Shown here piece by piece: positions 7,619 through 16,113 of a stretch of 18,283 nucleotides of DNA. Below the pieces are notes generated by a model. That model had not been told where the DNA came from. It made no database searches and was given only the letters and a program-made list of their open reading frames with translations. Position 1 is the stretch's first letter, and the number at the start of each line of letters is the position of its first letter. Origin of the DNA: an uncultured cyanobacterium (GTDB taxonomy: Bacteria; Cyanobacteriota; Cyanobacteriia; PCC-6307; Cyanobiaceae); assembly GCA_903928835.1 (NCBI GenBank), contig CAIYSK010000081.1:1-18283 (forward strand), in the 5' to 3' direction. The position numbers and the translations under genes were made by a program.

Positions 7619-9472
7619 TTAGGAGGCAATCCGGCTAGCCCGGAGCCAGGGCCCCCAGGGGTTGAGCTGGCCTATCAGGGTGACCTGGGTGGGGCCATCA
7701 CACTGGCTCAGCCATCGGTTCACCGCGGGTTCCAGGGTGATCAACGGCCAACAACCAGTTCCAGATGAAATAGCAGATGCAAAGGTGTATCCCCCAGTCC
7801 CATCGGGAATCACCCTGCCAGTCCAGCTCGTTTCTCCCGGTTCAGCGGGAGGGTCCTCGACCAGCCTGAAACCTCCGCTAGAGAGATCGAAACCTTGGTG
7901 GCTGAGCCGCTCGGGGTTGTCCAGAATCGCCGTCTGCCTCTGGCGCCATTCGCTTTGATACCAAGGGGTATCCCAAAGGGGCACCACGGCTGCAGGCGCC
8001 AGGGGATCGGCAATCAAGGCGTTTTGCAGTTGCCGCAACGATAAAGCTGTTGGTGGTCGTCCTTGCTGAACAGCGAGGGCAGCAGCGGCCCCACAGGCCT
8101 GGCCCAGATTCAAAATCAGCGGTTGCAGCCGGGTGGCCCCATTGGCCATGTGGCTGGCACTGAAGCACTTGTCGGCCGCAAGGAAATTCTCTGCGGTGTC
8201 GCTCAACAGGGCCCCATAGGGAATCGCAAATGGGGTGCCGCTCCATCGGCCGCCCCAGCGGGTACTTTTCGGAGCCAGGGGGTAATCGTCACCGGGATAG
8301 TGGTGGTCGTTGGCGTAATTACCAATCGCAATGGAGCTGATGGCCCCGGTGCCATCCTTCGGCAGTTCGGCAATCGAGGCCCCAGGGGCCTGGGGCAGCA
8401 AGTGTTGTTCCAGCACAACCTCTTGGCCCACCAGCCGGCGCCCCTCGCGCCAGTAGGGCATCAGGGCAATCGGGGAGGGGCCCTCTAGGGAGCTGCTGGC
8501 TGAGGGATCGCCATGGGGCGGGAAGCAAGCACCCGGCACCAGCCAGCCGTTGGAGGCATCCTCGAGGGTTTTGGCGAAGGCCAAGCTATGGGCCTGCATG
8601 GAGCGGTAGAGGTCGGCCCGGACCCTGGCCTCCGGATCAAACAAGCCATCCAAGGGACCATGCCAATCGTTGCCCTCCAGGGGCCAATTGAGCATCACAC
8701 GCCCCCCTGGCAGGCGCCCATAGGTGATTGTTCGTTCCAGGCCAAAGTTCAGGGCCGCCTTGGGTAGGGGAGCCTGGACAGGGCTCGATAGCTCTGGTTT
8801 GGCTAAGGCCACGTCCAGCTCGGGCATCCGATCGGAAACCAGTTGGCCCATCACCACCCAGGTAGGGGATTGCACCACCTGGGCCTGGAAAAACGGATTG
8901 GATTCGAGTTGGTGCCGGGGAGGGGCGCTGGGCTCTCCCCACAGTTCCTGGGGCTCCCAACCAAAGCGATAGGGAACATCAGCCAGGGCAAAGAGATCGC
9001 CCCTATCACTGCCATCAACCAGGACATCCAGTCCCACCTGGGAGGTCTGCCCCTGGTGCTGAAAGGTGATGGCTGTGATCCTGGAACCACTGCGCTGGAT
9101 ACTCACCACCTGGGATTGGGGCCACCAGAGCAAATTGGCTTGGGCCGCACACCAATCCCTCAGGATGGCTTCGGCCGTGGATGGCCTGTAGCCAAAACAG
9201 CTCACCCAGTTGTGGTCGAGCCCCTCGGGTTCCCTCTGGCGTAATTCCCGCAGGAAGGCTCCCCATAGCCCCGTTTGCCAGGGACTCAACTCGTTTCCAT
9301 CCGGGGCACAGACCCCGGCGGCACTCACCATCCCCCCAAGCCAGGCCCCAGGGGTGAGCAGCAGGGTATGGGCACCGCCGCGGGCCGACTGCAGGGCTGC
9401 CGCCACCCCACCGGTTCCGCCGCCCCAGACAACGACAGAGCAGTGGTCCAGCCGGGTGGAAGCCGATGCCAT
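7619..9472 (-). CDS. FAD-dependent oxidoreductase, FAD_oxidored type
   Basis: This is a 617-residue flavoprotein of unknown substrate. The N-terminus has a dinucleotide-binding beta-alpha-beta unit, VVVWGGGTGGVAAALQSARG (about 13-32), followed by an acidic-to-small strand end and WLGGMVSAAG, as in fumarate-reductase-like and PF12831-type enzymes. A second FAD element is DVLVDGSDRGDLFALAD, and a C-terminal FAD-binding stretch, HMANGATRLQPLILNLGQACG, is also visible. There is no signal peptide, no membrane helix and no obvious Fe-S cysteine cluster, so a soluble cytoplasmic enzyme is expected. I used the ATG at 9472; a TTG at 9493 is possible. Its last codon lies 22 bp from the RNase gene, and it diverges from metG by 103 bp. 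Neighbours give no hint of its reaction. Confidence 0.85.
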   Translation of the reverse strand: MASASTRLDHCSVVVWGGGTGGVAAALQSARGGAHTLLLTPGAWLGGMVSAAGVCAPDGNELSPWQTGLWGAFLRELRQREPEGLDHNWVSCFGYRPSTAEAILRDWCAAQANLLWWPQSQVVSIQRSGSRITAITFQHQGQTSQVGLDVLVDGSDRGDLFALADVPYRFGWEPQELWGEPSAPPRHQLESNPFFQAQVVQSPTWVVMGQLVSDRMPELDVALAKPELSSPVQAPLPKAALNFGLERTITYGRLPGGRVMLNWPLEGNDWHGPLDGLFDPEARVRADLYRSMQAHSLAFAKTLEDASNGWLVPGACFPPHGDPSASSSLEGPSPIALMPYWREGRRLVGQEVVLEQHLLPQAPGASIAELPKDGTGAISSIAIGNYANDHHYPGDDYPLAPKSTRWGGRWSGTPFAIPYGALLSDTAENFLAADKCFSASHMANGATRLQPLILNLGQACGAAAALAVQQGRPPTALSLRQLQNALIADPLAPAAVVPLWDTPWYQSEWRQRQTAILDNPERLSHQGFDLSSGGFRLVEDPPAEPGETSWTGRVIPDGTGGYTFASAISSGTGCWPLITLEPAVNRWLSQCDGPTQVTLIGQLNPWGPWLRASRIAS

Positions 9473-9575
9473 GGGCTCGAGCGGATTCCCCAAGATTGCC
9501 AGGCGGGGCGTCGGTAAGATCCAATTTCGGCGCAGGGCCGCTCCGGCGGCGCAGCGAGCCCTCTATCCCCGCCGC

Positions 9576-11144
9576 ATGTCTTTCACGCTCACCACACCGC
9601 TCTATTACGTCAACGACAGGGCCCACCTGGGGAGTGCCTACACAACCCTGGCCTGTGATGCCATCGCCCGTTACCAGCGGCTGAAGGGTGAACAGGTTGT
9701 ATTCATCACCGGATGTGATGAACATGGTCAGAAAATCCAGCGCACGGCTGAGGCCCAAGGCCTAAGCCCCCAGGCCCATTGCGATGCCGTGAGTGAGGGC
9801 TATCGCCAACTTTGGAAGCATTGGCAGATCAGCAATGATCGCTTTGTTCGCACAACCGATCCGCGCCATCGGGTGATTGTGCAGCAGTTTTTCAAGCGGG
9901 TCGAAGCCAATGGCGATGTAGTGGAAGGCCGCCAACAGGGTTGGTATTGCGTGGCCTGCGAGGAATTCAAAGACGACCCTGCGGAGGCCAGCATGCCCAA
10001 GTGCGCCATTCACCAAAAACCGCTGGAATGGAGGGATGAGCTGAATTTGTTCTTCCGGCTATCGCGTTATCAACAGCAGATCGAAGCCTTGATTGCAAAG
10101 CCAGGCTTTATTGCACCGAGCAGCCGCAAAAAAGAAGTTGAAAACTTCGTAGCTCAAGGCCTCAGGGATTTCTCCATCTCCCGGGTTGACCTGCCTTGGG
10201 GTATTCCCGTACCTGGACACCAGGGCCACACCTTTTATGTGTGGTTCGACGCCCTCCTGGGTTACCTCACGGCCCTTCTCGATCCAAACGAAGAGCCGGA
10301 TTTGGCTCTGGTTAACGCCAGGGGCTGGCCAGCCCAACTACACGTGATTGGCAAGGACATCCTTCGCTTCCATGCCGTCTATTGGCCCGCGATGTTGCTC
10401 TCCGCAGGCTTAGCCCTACCGGAACGGGTGTTTGGCCACGGCTTCTTGACCCGGGAAGGGCAAAAGATGGGCAAATCCTTGGGCAATGTGCTCGATCCAG
10501 ACAGCTTGCTTGAACACTGCGGTCGGGATGCGGTGCGCTGGTACTTGCTTAGGGATATCCCCTTTGGCGACGACGGCGACTTCCAACAGCAGCGTTTCAG
10601 TGACTTGGTCAACAACGACCTGGCTAACACGATTGGCAACCTGCTCAACCGCACCTCGTCGATGGCCCGGCGTTGGTTCGACGATGCTGTGCCCCCCGGA
10701 GGAGGGGGAGTGGCAACCAGCCACCCCTTAGCCATTGCAGCCCTCAGTGCTGGCGAGCAATTCACTTCGGCCATGGATCTCCTCGATTTCCGCAGTGCCG
10801 CGGAGGCCTGCCTGCACCTGGCGATCACCACCAATGGCTATCTCAATGAACAAGCGCCCTGGAAGTTGATGAAGCAGGAAGGAAACGAGCAGCAGGTGGG
10901 CTCAGATCTCTACGCCGTGCTCGAGGCCACCCGCTGGGTGGCGGTGTTGCTCGCCCCCCTGGTGCCAGAACTCTCCGATCGCATGCTCCAACAACTGGGC
11001 CAAACAACCTTTGTTAGTGGCGAATCCCTGGGTACGCCATCGCCCTGGCTGGTGGCCCAACATTGGGGGGTACTGCAACCAGGCTTGGCCTTGCCGGAGC
11101 CCCAACCCGTCATGCAACGGCTGGAGCTCGAGGCGCCCCTATGA
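9576..11144 (+). CDS. metG: Methionine-tRNA ligase
   Basis: This class I synthetase charges both initiator and elongator tRNA-Met. The product is 522 residues. The HIGH motif appears as AHLGSAY (His17), with TGCDEHGQKI at 45-54. A zinc-binding insertion has Cys125, Cys128, Cys143 and His146. The KMSKS loop is KMGKS at 297-301, a normal variant. The anticodon-binding helical domain follows (NNDLANTIGNLLNR; APWKL). The C-terminal tRNA-binding dimerisation domain found in E. coli MetRS is absent, as in many cyanobacteria. I chose the ATG at 9576 (MSFTLTTPLYYVN); the frame is open well upstream but that part does not resemble MetRS and lies antisense to the oxidoreductase gene. It overlaps lptC by ATGA. 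The tRNA gene at 17196 reads CAU and may be a substrate. Confidence 0.97.
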   Translation: MSFTLTTPLYYVNDRAHLGSAYTTLACDAIARYQRLKGEQVVFITGCDEHGQKIQRTAEAQGLSPQAHCDAVSEGYRQLWKHWQISNDRFVRTTDPRHRVIVQQFFKRVEANGDVVEGRQQGWYCVACEEFKDDPAEASMPKCAIHQKPLEWRDELNLFFRLSRYQQQIEALIAKPGFIAPSSRKKEVENFVAQGLRDFSISRVDLPWGIPVPGHQGHTFYVWFDALLGYLTALLDPNEEPDLALVNARGWPAQLHVIGKDILRFHAVYWPAMLLSAGLALPERVFGHGFLTREGQKMGKSLGNVLDPDSLLEHCGRDAVRWYLLRDIPFGDDGDFQQQRFSDLVNNDLANTIGNLLNRTSSMARRWFDDAVPPGGGGVATSHPLAIAALSAGEQFTSAMDLLDFRSAAEACLHLAITTNGYLNEQAPWKLMKQEGNEQQVGSDLYAVLEATRWVAVLLAPLVPELSDRMLQQLGQTTFVSGESLGTPSPWLVAQHWGVLQPGLALPEPQPVMQRLELEAPL

Positions 11145-12337
11145 ACCGGGGGACCCCAGCTCTCACGTCCTTGACCCTTGGGGCCATGGCCTTGCCCCTT
11201 GGGGCCCTGGCCTTGACAAGCCTGTTGGCTGGCTGCCAAGGCCAAAAGGACCCGGAGCCGGCGCCCCAACCCTTTGTCTTCCGTTCCCTCAACCTGCAAC
11301 AACGCAATCCGCTGGGCCAGCCAACCTGGACCCTCACCAGCCCTGAAGCCCGCTACGACCTGGGCCGCAGGGTTGCCCAGGCAAGCCGTTTGAGGGGAAC
11401 GCTGTTTACCAATGGCACTCCCCGCTATCGACTTTCAGCCACCAGTGCCACTGTTCTCAATGATGGCGAGTTGATCCAGCTCGAAGGTGACCTGCTCATC
11501 CAACGCCTCGGTGCCCAACCCCTGGTGATCAAGGCGAAACGGGCCCGCTGGTACCCGGCTCAGAACCTGATGGTTCTCGATCGCCGTCCCGTAGCCACCC
11601 AAGACAAACTCCAAATCTCCTCAGATCAAGCCCGGTTTTTAATCGATCAAGACAAACTCGAGCTGCGGGAGCATCCCCTGCTGACACGCCATGGTGATGG
11701 CGCCATTCGGGTCAACGTACAAAGCGTCGATTGGTTTACGAAGACAGGTGATCTGGTTGCTGCAGGCCCGGTGCGGGGGGTGCGAACCCTGCCCAACAAG
11801 CAGCATCAGGTTCTCACCTCCCCAGCCTTGAAGGGCAACACGCTCAGCCAAATCCTCACCCTCTCAGCTCCAGTCAGGCTTGTCGATGTCAGCCGTGGCG
11901 CCGTCTTCAATGGCCAAGAGACGCAAGTTGATGTGCGTCAGCAAATCATCAGCAGTGAGCAATCCTTTGATGGCCTCCTCAAGCAAGCAAAGGTCCACGG
12001 GGTTGGCTTCCAACTCTTCAATACCGCCCATTTGGCTGTCGTATCGAGCCACTGCAAACTGGAGCAGCCAACGGATTCCCTGACGGCAAACCGTTGCCAA
12101 TGGAATTGGCAGAGCGATGAGGTGAAGGCCCTCGGCAACGTGGTGCTAAAGCGCCAAGCCAACAACCAGACAACGAAATCCAATCGCATTGACGGACGAC
12201 TCGGCAACCAGGGTCTTGTGGTGTTCACCAGTCCCGGCAGCAGGGTGAACACCCAAATGACCTTGAAACAGCAGTCTCCTAGGCCGAAAGCAAAGGGCCC
12301 TGGCTCCGGTTCGGCAGCAGCTCCAATCCAGCTCTGA
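11141..12337 (+). CDS. lptC: LptC-like LPS export lipoprotein
   Basis: This resembles the LptC component of the lipopolysaccharide transport bridge, which hands LPS from the inner-membrane ABC transporter to periplasmic LptA-like proteins. The 398-residue product begins with a hydrophobic signal ending in a lipobox, LLAGC, with Cys32 as the lipidated residue. Beta-rich OstA/LptC-like sequence follows, including FRSLNLQQRNPLGQPTW, SPEARYDL and repeated strands such as DGELIQLEGDLLIQRLG. It is about twice the length of E. coli LptC, which instead uses a transmembrane helix. The ATG at 11141 overlaps the metG stop, suggesting translational coupling. A 21-bp tandem duplication (11174-11215) encodes residues 12-25 of the signal peptide. 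The 3' end overlaps the minus-strand CCB gene by 59 bp. LptC family assignment is from overall resemblance; the long C-terminal part is less certain. Confidence 0.75.
   Translation: MNRGTPALTSLTLGAMALPLGALALTSLLAGCQGQKDPEPAPQPFVFRSLNLQQRNPLGQPTWTLTSPEARYDLGRRVAQASRLRGTLFTNGTPRYRLSATSATVLNDGELIQLEGDLLIQRLGAQPLVIKAKRARWYPAQNLMVLDRRPVATQDKLQISSDQARFLIDQDKLELREHPLLTRHGDGAIRVNVQSVDWFTKTGDLVAAGPVRGVRTLPNKQHQVLTSPALKGNTLSQILTLSAPVRLVDVSRGAVFNGQETQVDVRQQIISSEQSFDGLLKQAKVHGVGFQLFNTAHLAVVSSHCKLEQPTDSLTANRCQWNWQSDEVKALGNVVLKRQANNQTTKSNRIDGRLGNQGLVVFTSPGSRVNTQMTLKQQSPRPKAKGPGSGSAAAPIQL
11174..11215 (+). repeat. 21-bp tandem duplication in the lptC signal peptide
   Basis: Two adjacent 21-bp units (11174-11194 and 11195-11215) differ at two positions. 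They are codon-aligned and encode TLGAMAL and PLGALAL, so the duplication lengthens the hydrophobic core by exactly seven residues without breaking the frame. Confidence 0.85.
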
Positions 12338-12938
12338 GCTTGGCGGCCCAACCCTCCACCCAGGCCAAATCGCTCCGGCTGAAGCAGCGGGCCGACCACC
12401 CCCCCAGCAGCACTAAGCCGTCTTGCCCTAGGGGTTGCACCACGACGGAGGGCAATCCGGGCAACAGAGCGTCAAATTCCTGGCGGCCGGGATAGAGCTT
12501 GAGATCCACCAGGGAGATGGCGGCTTGCTTCTCGAGGGCCCTCTGGCAGATGGCCCCGGGGGCAAACGTTGATGGGGCGAGCAAACCGCGGCGGAGCAAC
12601 GACTGATCCCGCCAGATCACCAGCACCACTGCTGCAGGAGTTGCGGTGAGCAGCATGTGACTTCCCCAAGCCAATTCGTCGGCCAAGGCATCGGGCAACT
12701 CCGCAGAAAGAACAATGCCTTGCTCGCCAGAGAGTTCTGAGCGAATCGAGGCCTCGGGCAAGGCCCGGGTCCAGAGCACGCCCACCAGCATCAGACCCAC
12801 GGCGAGCAAGCTCGCAAGCACGGCGGCCCGCTCGAGGGGCGGATTCACGTCAGGGGCCAGGCCTTGGTTTGCCACAACCAGCGCCAGGGCCACCAAGCCG
12901 AGACCAATACAGAACTTCGCCGGCGTTGGCAAATTCAT
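12279..12938 (-). CDS. Cofactor assembly of complex C subunit B (CCB2/CCB4 family)
   Basis: This is a 219-residue membrane protein like plant and algal CCB2/CCB4, which help attach haem c_i covalently to cytochrome b6 of the b6f complex. Two N-terminal membrane helices are visible, at about 6-26 (FCIGLGLVALALVVANQGL) and 35-58 (ERAAVLASLLAVGLMLVGVLW). A soluble domain follows with family-like segments GEQGIVLSAELPDALADELAWGS near 70-90, LKLYPGRQEF and VQPLGQDGLVLLGGWSAR, and a Trp-rich end. I chose the ATG at 12938 because it puts the first helix next to the N-terminus. The 3' end overlaps lptC on the opposite strand by 59 bp. It diverges from the psb32-like gene, another thylakoid function. 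Family assignment rests on the two-helix layout plus these segments. Confidence 0.8.
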   Translation of the reverse strand: MNLPTPAKFCIGLGLVALALVVANQGLAPDVNPPLERAAVLASLLAVGLMLVGVLWTRALPEASIRSELSGEQGIVLSAELPDALADELAWGSHMLLTATPAAVVLVIWRDQSLLRRGLLAPSTFAPGAICQRALEKQAAISLVDLKLYPGRQEFDALLPGLPSVVVQPLGQDGLVLLGGWSARCFSRSDLAWVEGWAAKLRAGLELLPNRSQGPLLSA

Positions 12939-13051
12939 CGACTCAGAGAAGGCTGGAGAACAAGACGAGACAGGGGTACCGACAGGCGGCAAACTAGGGC
13001 CACGCTCGGTCGATCCCCTTGCAGTTCCCTCCATCCCCCCGTTGGCTGGCT

Positions 13052-13729
13052 ATGCCGATGGCCCGGCCTTGGCTTTTTCGCACCATCGGGCTTCTGCTGT
13101 TGTGCCTGGGATTAATTTGGCCCAGCGCAGGATGGGCCCTATCGGCAAGCACCCTCCCCACCGCACCGCCTACTGAACGGGTGGTTGACGAGGCCGGGGT
13201 GCTCAGCCGCGCTGCCATTGGGGAACTCACGGCCCAACTCAACTCTTTTGAACCAGACCATATCGATGCCCACTTGATCACGGTCAAGCGGCTCGATTAC
13301 GGCCTCAGCCTGCCAGGCTTGGCCCAAGACGTACTAACGGGCTGGCTTGGATCCGGCGCCGAAGACAACCAACTCCTCTTTCTGCTCGATAGCCAGACCA
13401 ATTCCGCCAGTGTGGCCGTCTCGCCAGGGCTCAAGGCAGAGCTCAATTCCGAATTGCTGAAGAGCACGGCAAGGACAACCATGGCCCAGCCCCTTCGCGA
13501 TGGTGCGCGCTATCGGCAAGCAAGCCTCGATGGCATGACCCGCCTGCAAACCGTGCTCCAGGGCGGGGAGGATCCGGGCGAACCGGAGTTAGCGGAAGTG
13601 GTGACGCTGGCCTCCAATGTGCCAACCCAGGAGGAAACCTCCGAGAGCAACGCCTTTACCTGGGTTGTCGTGTTGTTGGTGGTTGGTACTGTCGTTCCGA
13701 TGCTCACTTGGTGGGTTTTCTCACGCTGA
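13052..13729 (+). CDS. psb32: TPM-domain protein, Psb32-like
   Basis: This resembles Psb32 of cyanobacteria and TLP18.3 of plants, which protect and help repair photosystem II. The 225-residue product has a signal peptide (hydrophobic core about 11-25, likely cut after AGWA), a TPM domain at about 45-172 (RVVDEAGVLS; DAHLITVKRLDYG; DNQLLFLLDSQTNSASVAVSPGLK) and a C-terminal membrane helix at about 202-223 ending in Arg. The layout predicts a lumenal or periplasmic domain tethered by the C-terminus. The ATG at 13052 was chosen; ATG at 13058 is nearly equivalent, and an upstream TTG at 13021-13019 region is less likely because it precedes the signal peptide. It ends 6 bp before pxcA, so the two are probably co-transcribed. 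TPM proteins vary in role, so photosystem II repair is inferred. Confidence 0.8.
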   Translation: MPMARPWLFRTIGLLLLCLGLIWPSAGWALSASTLPTAPPTERVVDEAGVLSRAAIGELTAQLNSFEPDHIDAHLITVKRLDYGLSLPGLAQDVLTGWLGSGAEDNQLLFLLDSQTNSASVAVSPGLKAELNSELLKSTARTTMAQPLRDGARYRQASLDGMTRLQTVLQGGEDPGEPELAEVVTLASNVPTQEETSESNAFTWVVVLLVVGTVVPMLTWWVFSR

Positions 13730-13735
13730 AACCCG

Positions 13736-14881
13736 ATGGCTCTCACCGATTGGACAGGTGCCTTTGGTCGCGCCCAGCAGCGTGACCTCAGCCACGATAT
13801 TGAGCGCGGTTATGAATCAGCCCTGCTGATCCAAAGCATCGAGCTTGAGCACTACAACGACCGACCCGTTCGTGCCGAGCTGACCCTGAGCATTCCCAAG
13901 GCGGCCCAAGCCCAGGTGCTGCGTCGTTTCCGCTCGGCCCTGGAGATCTGCCGCAGCTCCATCGAAGCGCTTGAGCCCCATCGCCTGGAAATCGCTGGCC
14001 AGGAATTGCGCCAGCTCCAGCTGATCGAAGCGGTGGTCAGTCGCTATGACACCCAGCGTCGCCCCCTGCCCACCATCAGCCGCAACCCAGAAGTGTTGCC
14101 GCGCAGTCTGATTGGGGTGATGGACCAGGTCAGGCGCCAGCTCGACCCCGAAGCAGAAGCCAGTGTGGTGGCTGGCTTCCGCCGCCGTCGGGACTCGACC
14201 TTGGTGTCGCTCAGGATCCTGCTGCTGTTGATTCTGGTTCCAGTCTTAATTCAGCAAATCAGCCGCACCTACGTGGTGTCACCCCTGGTGGATCGCTTTG
14301 CCGGTGACGCCGCGATCCTGAATTACCCCAAGCCCCATCTAGAGCAAAAAGCCGTGCGGCAATTGCGCGACTTCCAGGGGCAAATCGAATTTGAGGCCCT
14401 CCTCAGTGGCAACCCCTTGCCAACCCGTGAAGAGATCCAAGCTGAATTGAGCAAAAAAGCTTTGGAGCTCCAGGCAGAAACGGCCCAGGAAAGTACCCAC
14501 GCCATCAAAAATGTCCTTGCTGACCTCAGCGGACTGATCGGATTTGCAATCGTTTGCATCCTTGGTCAACGGGATATTCAGGTGTTGCGCGGCTTTATTG
14601 ACGAGCTCGTCTATGGCCTAAGCGACAGCGCCAAGGCCTTTGCCATCATCCTCTTTACCGACATCTTTGTGGGATTCCACAGTCCAGAAGGCTGGACGGT
14701 CTTGCTTGATGGAGTCGCCCATCACCTCGGCCTCCCGGCTGAGGAGAACTTCATCTTGCTGTTCATCGCAACCTTCCCTGTGGTCTTGGCGACGATCTTC
14801 AAGTACTGGATCTTCCGCTACCTCAACAGGGTGTCGCCGTCCTCCGTGGCAACCCTGAGGAACATGAATGGTGGGGGCTAA
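13736..14881 (+). CDS. pxcA: Proton extrusion protein PxcA (CemA/CotA family)
   Basis: This is a membrane protein needed for light-induced proton release, and in homologues for CO2 and ion uptake. It is related to chloroplast CemA. The 381-residue product has a long charged soluble N-terminus (1-150). Four hydrophobic segments follow, at about 159-175, 262-277, 300-315 and 338-358. The family signature FVGFHSPEGW (311-320) is intact, followed by the conserved amphipathic and Phe-rich last helix. The ATG at 13736 gives the usual MALTDWTGAF-type start with an acidic soluble region. It follows the psb32-like gene by 6 bp and is followed after 79 bp by cobU. Confidence 0.93.
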   Translation: MALTDWTGAFGRAQQRDLSHDIERGYESALLIQSIELEHYNDRPVRAELTLSIPKAAQAQVLRRFRSALEICRSSIEALEPHRLEIAGQELRQLQLIEAVVSRYDTQRRPLPTISRNPEVLPRSLIGVMDQVRRQLDPEAEASVVAGFRRRRDSTLVSLRILLLLILVPVLIQQISRTYVVSPLVDRFAGDAAILNYPKPHLEQKAVRQLRDFQGQIEFEALLSGNPLPTREEIQAELSKKALELQAETAQESTHAIKNVLADLSGLIGFAIVCILGQRDIQVLRGFIDELVYGLSDSAKAFAIILFTDIFVGFHSPEGWTVLLDGVAHHLGLPAEENFILLFIATFPVVLATIFKYWIFRYLNRVSPSSVATLRNMNGGG

Positions 14882-14960
14882 AACCTGCTTGGTCGCCACC
14901 TACTTTTTGGACTTTGCAATCGACTTTCAAGCGTGTGTGATGGCCCCACAACCATCCTGA

Positions 14961-15500
14961 ATGGGACAGTCGATCACCGTCGTTACCGGTCCAGCCCGTA
15001 GCGGCAAAAGCCGTTGGGCCGAGCACCTGGCCCAAGTCAGCGAACTGGACGTTATCTATGTGGCCACCGGTGTAAGCGGTGCTGACGATCCCCTTTGGCA
15101 GGCCCGCCTAGCCCTTCACAGGCAACGCAGGCCATTGGCGTGGGGATGCCAGGACGTGGGGTTTGAACTAGCCGAATCCCTATCCACCATTGGGGCTCAC
15201 TCCCTCGCCTTGGTTGATTCCCTCGGCAGCTGGGTTGCCCATGGCCTTGAACTTGATGCGAGGACCTGGCAGCAGCATTGTCAACGGCTGCTTGTGGCGA
15301 TGGATAGCTGTAAAGGCACCGTGATCGTGGTCAGTGAGCAGGCAGGCTGGGGGGTCGTACCCCCCACGGCCATTGGCGGCCTCTTCCGCGATCGGCTCGG
15401 GGAGTTGGAGCAGCAGGTCATGGCGCTTGCCAGCTCCGGCTGGCTGGTGGTGGCCGGGCGGGCCATTGATCTGCTGACCAGCAGCGTGCCTGTTCCCTGA
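14961..15500 (+). CDS. cobU: Adenosylcobinamide kinase/guanylyltransferase
   Basis: This bifunctional enzyme phosphorylates adenosylcobinamide and then adds GMP, late in cobalamin nucleotide-loop assembly. The product is 179 residues. A Walker A loop, GPARSGKS (10-17), is followed by YVATG, and by the HRQRRP element (His53 aligns with the histidine that carries GMP in CobU). VDSLGSWV and the VSEQAGWGVVPP segment are also characteristic. The ATG at 14961 starts directly before the first strand. It lies 79 bp after pxcA and 27 bp before trmL on the same strand. No cobalamin riboswitch-like sequence is seen in the short upstream gap, so B12 control by riboswitch looks unlikely. Confidence 0.93.
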   Translation: MGQSITVVTGPARSGKSRWAEHLAQVSELDVIYVATGVSGADDPLWQARLALHRQRRPLAWGCQDVGFELAESLSTIGAHSLALVDSLGSWVAHGLELDARTWQQHCQRLLVAMDSCKGTVIVVSEQAGWGVVPPTAIGGLFRDRLGELEQQVMALASSGWLVVAGRAIDLLTSSVPVP

Positions 15501-15527
15501 AGCAAAGCCATTCCCAGGAGCGAAACC

Positions 15528-16025
15528 ATGCCCCAGGTGATTCTCTACCAACCTGAAATCCCACCGAACACAGGGAATGTGGCCCGCACCTGCGCGGCTA
15601 CCGGCACCGAATTGCATCTCGTGGAGCCCCTGGGCTTCTCCATCGACGATCGCCAGCTCAAACGGGCTGGTCTCGACTACTGGCCCCTAGTGCCCCTCAG
15701 CCGCCATGCCGACTGGTCGGCTTTGCAGCACGAGCGGGCAGCAAGGGGCGGCCGGCTGATTGCCCTGAGCAGCCATGGCGCCATTCCCTACAACGCCTTC
15801 CAATTCGAAGCCGACGATTGGTTGCTCTTTGGCCGCGAAACTGAAGGGCTACCTCCAACCGTTCTGGACCAGGCCCAGGCCTGCCTCACCATCCCCATGG
15901 TCCGCTCCTCCCGGGCCGTCCCCAATGGGGTGCGGAGCCTCAACCTCTCGGTGGCCGTGGGGGTTGTGCTGTTTGAGTCCCTGCGGCAACTGAATTTGCT
16001 GACAAAGGCCAAAACCCTGTCCTAA
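15528..16025 (+). CDS. trmL: tRNA (cytidine/uridine-34 2'-O)-methyltransferase TrmL
   Basis: This is a SPOUT-class methyltransferase that modifies the wobble ribose of certain tRNAs, such as the Leu isoacceptors in E. coli. The product is 165 residues, a minimal SpoU fold without an extra RNA-binding domain, as for YibK/TrmL. Motif 1 is PPNTGNVARTC (12-22), motif 2 is LFGRETEGLP, and motif 3 is IPMVRSSRAVPNGVRSLNLSVAVGVVLFE, the trefoil-knot SAM site. PNGVRSLNLS carries a short variation relative to the commoner SRSLNLSNA. The ATG at 15528 is supported by a Shine-Dalgarno AGGAG near 15516-15520. It probably shares a transcript with cobU. Confidence 0.93.
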   Translation: MPQVILYQPEIPPNTGNVARTCAATGTELHLVEPLGFSIDDRQLKRAGLDYWPLVPLSRHADWSALQHERAARGGRLIALSSHGAIPYNAFQFEADDWLLFGRETEGLPPTVLDQAQACLTIPMVRSSRAVPNGVRSLNLSVAVGVVLFESLRQLNLLTKAKTLS

Positions 16026-16113
16026 TCAGCAATCTTGCCTCAAGTTGCGGCAAATCGTATTCACGGCAACTTGTTTTGGGGGTTTCAGTCGGTTACTGTC
16101 TGGCGAGTTCAGT

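Noticed and set aside
9015..9758. Minus-strand frame of 247 codons spanning the oxidoreductase and metG starts
   Set aside because: It overlaps two well-supported genes and reads as low-complexity Gly/Arg/Pro.
14882..14960. Possible cobalamin riboswitch before cobU
   Set aside because: The gap is only 79 bp and lacks a B12-box-like sequence; too short for the aptamer.
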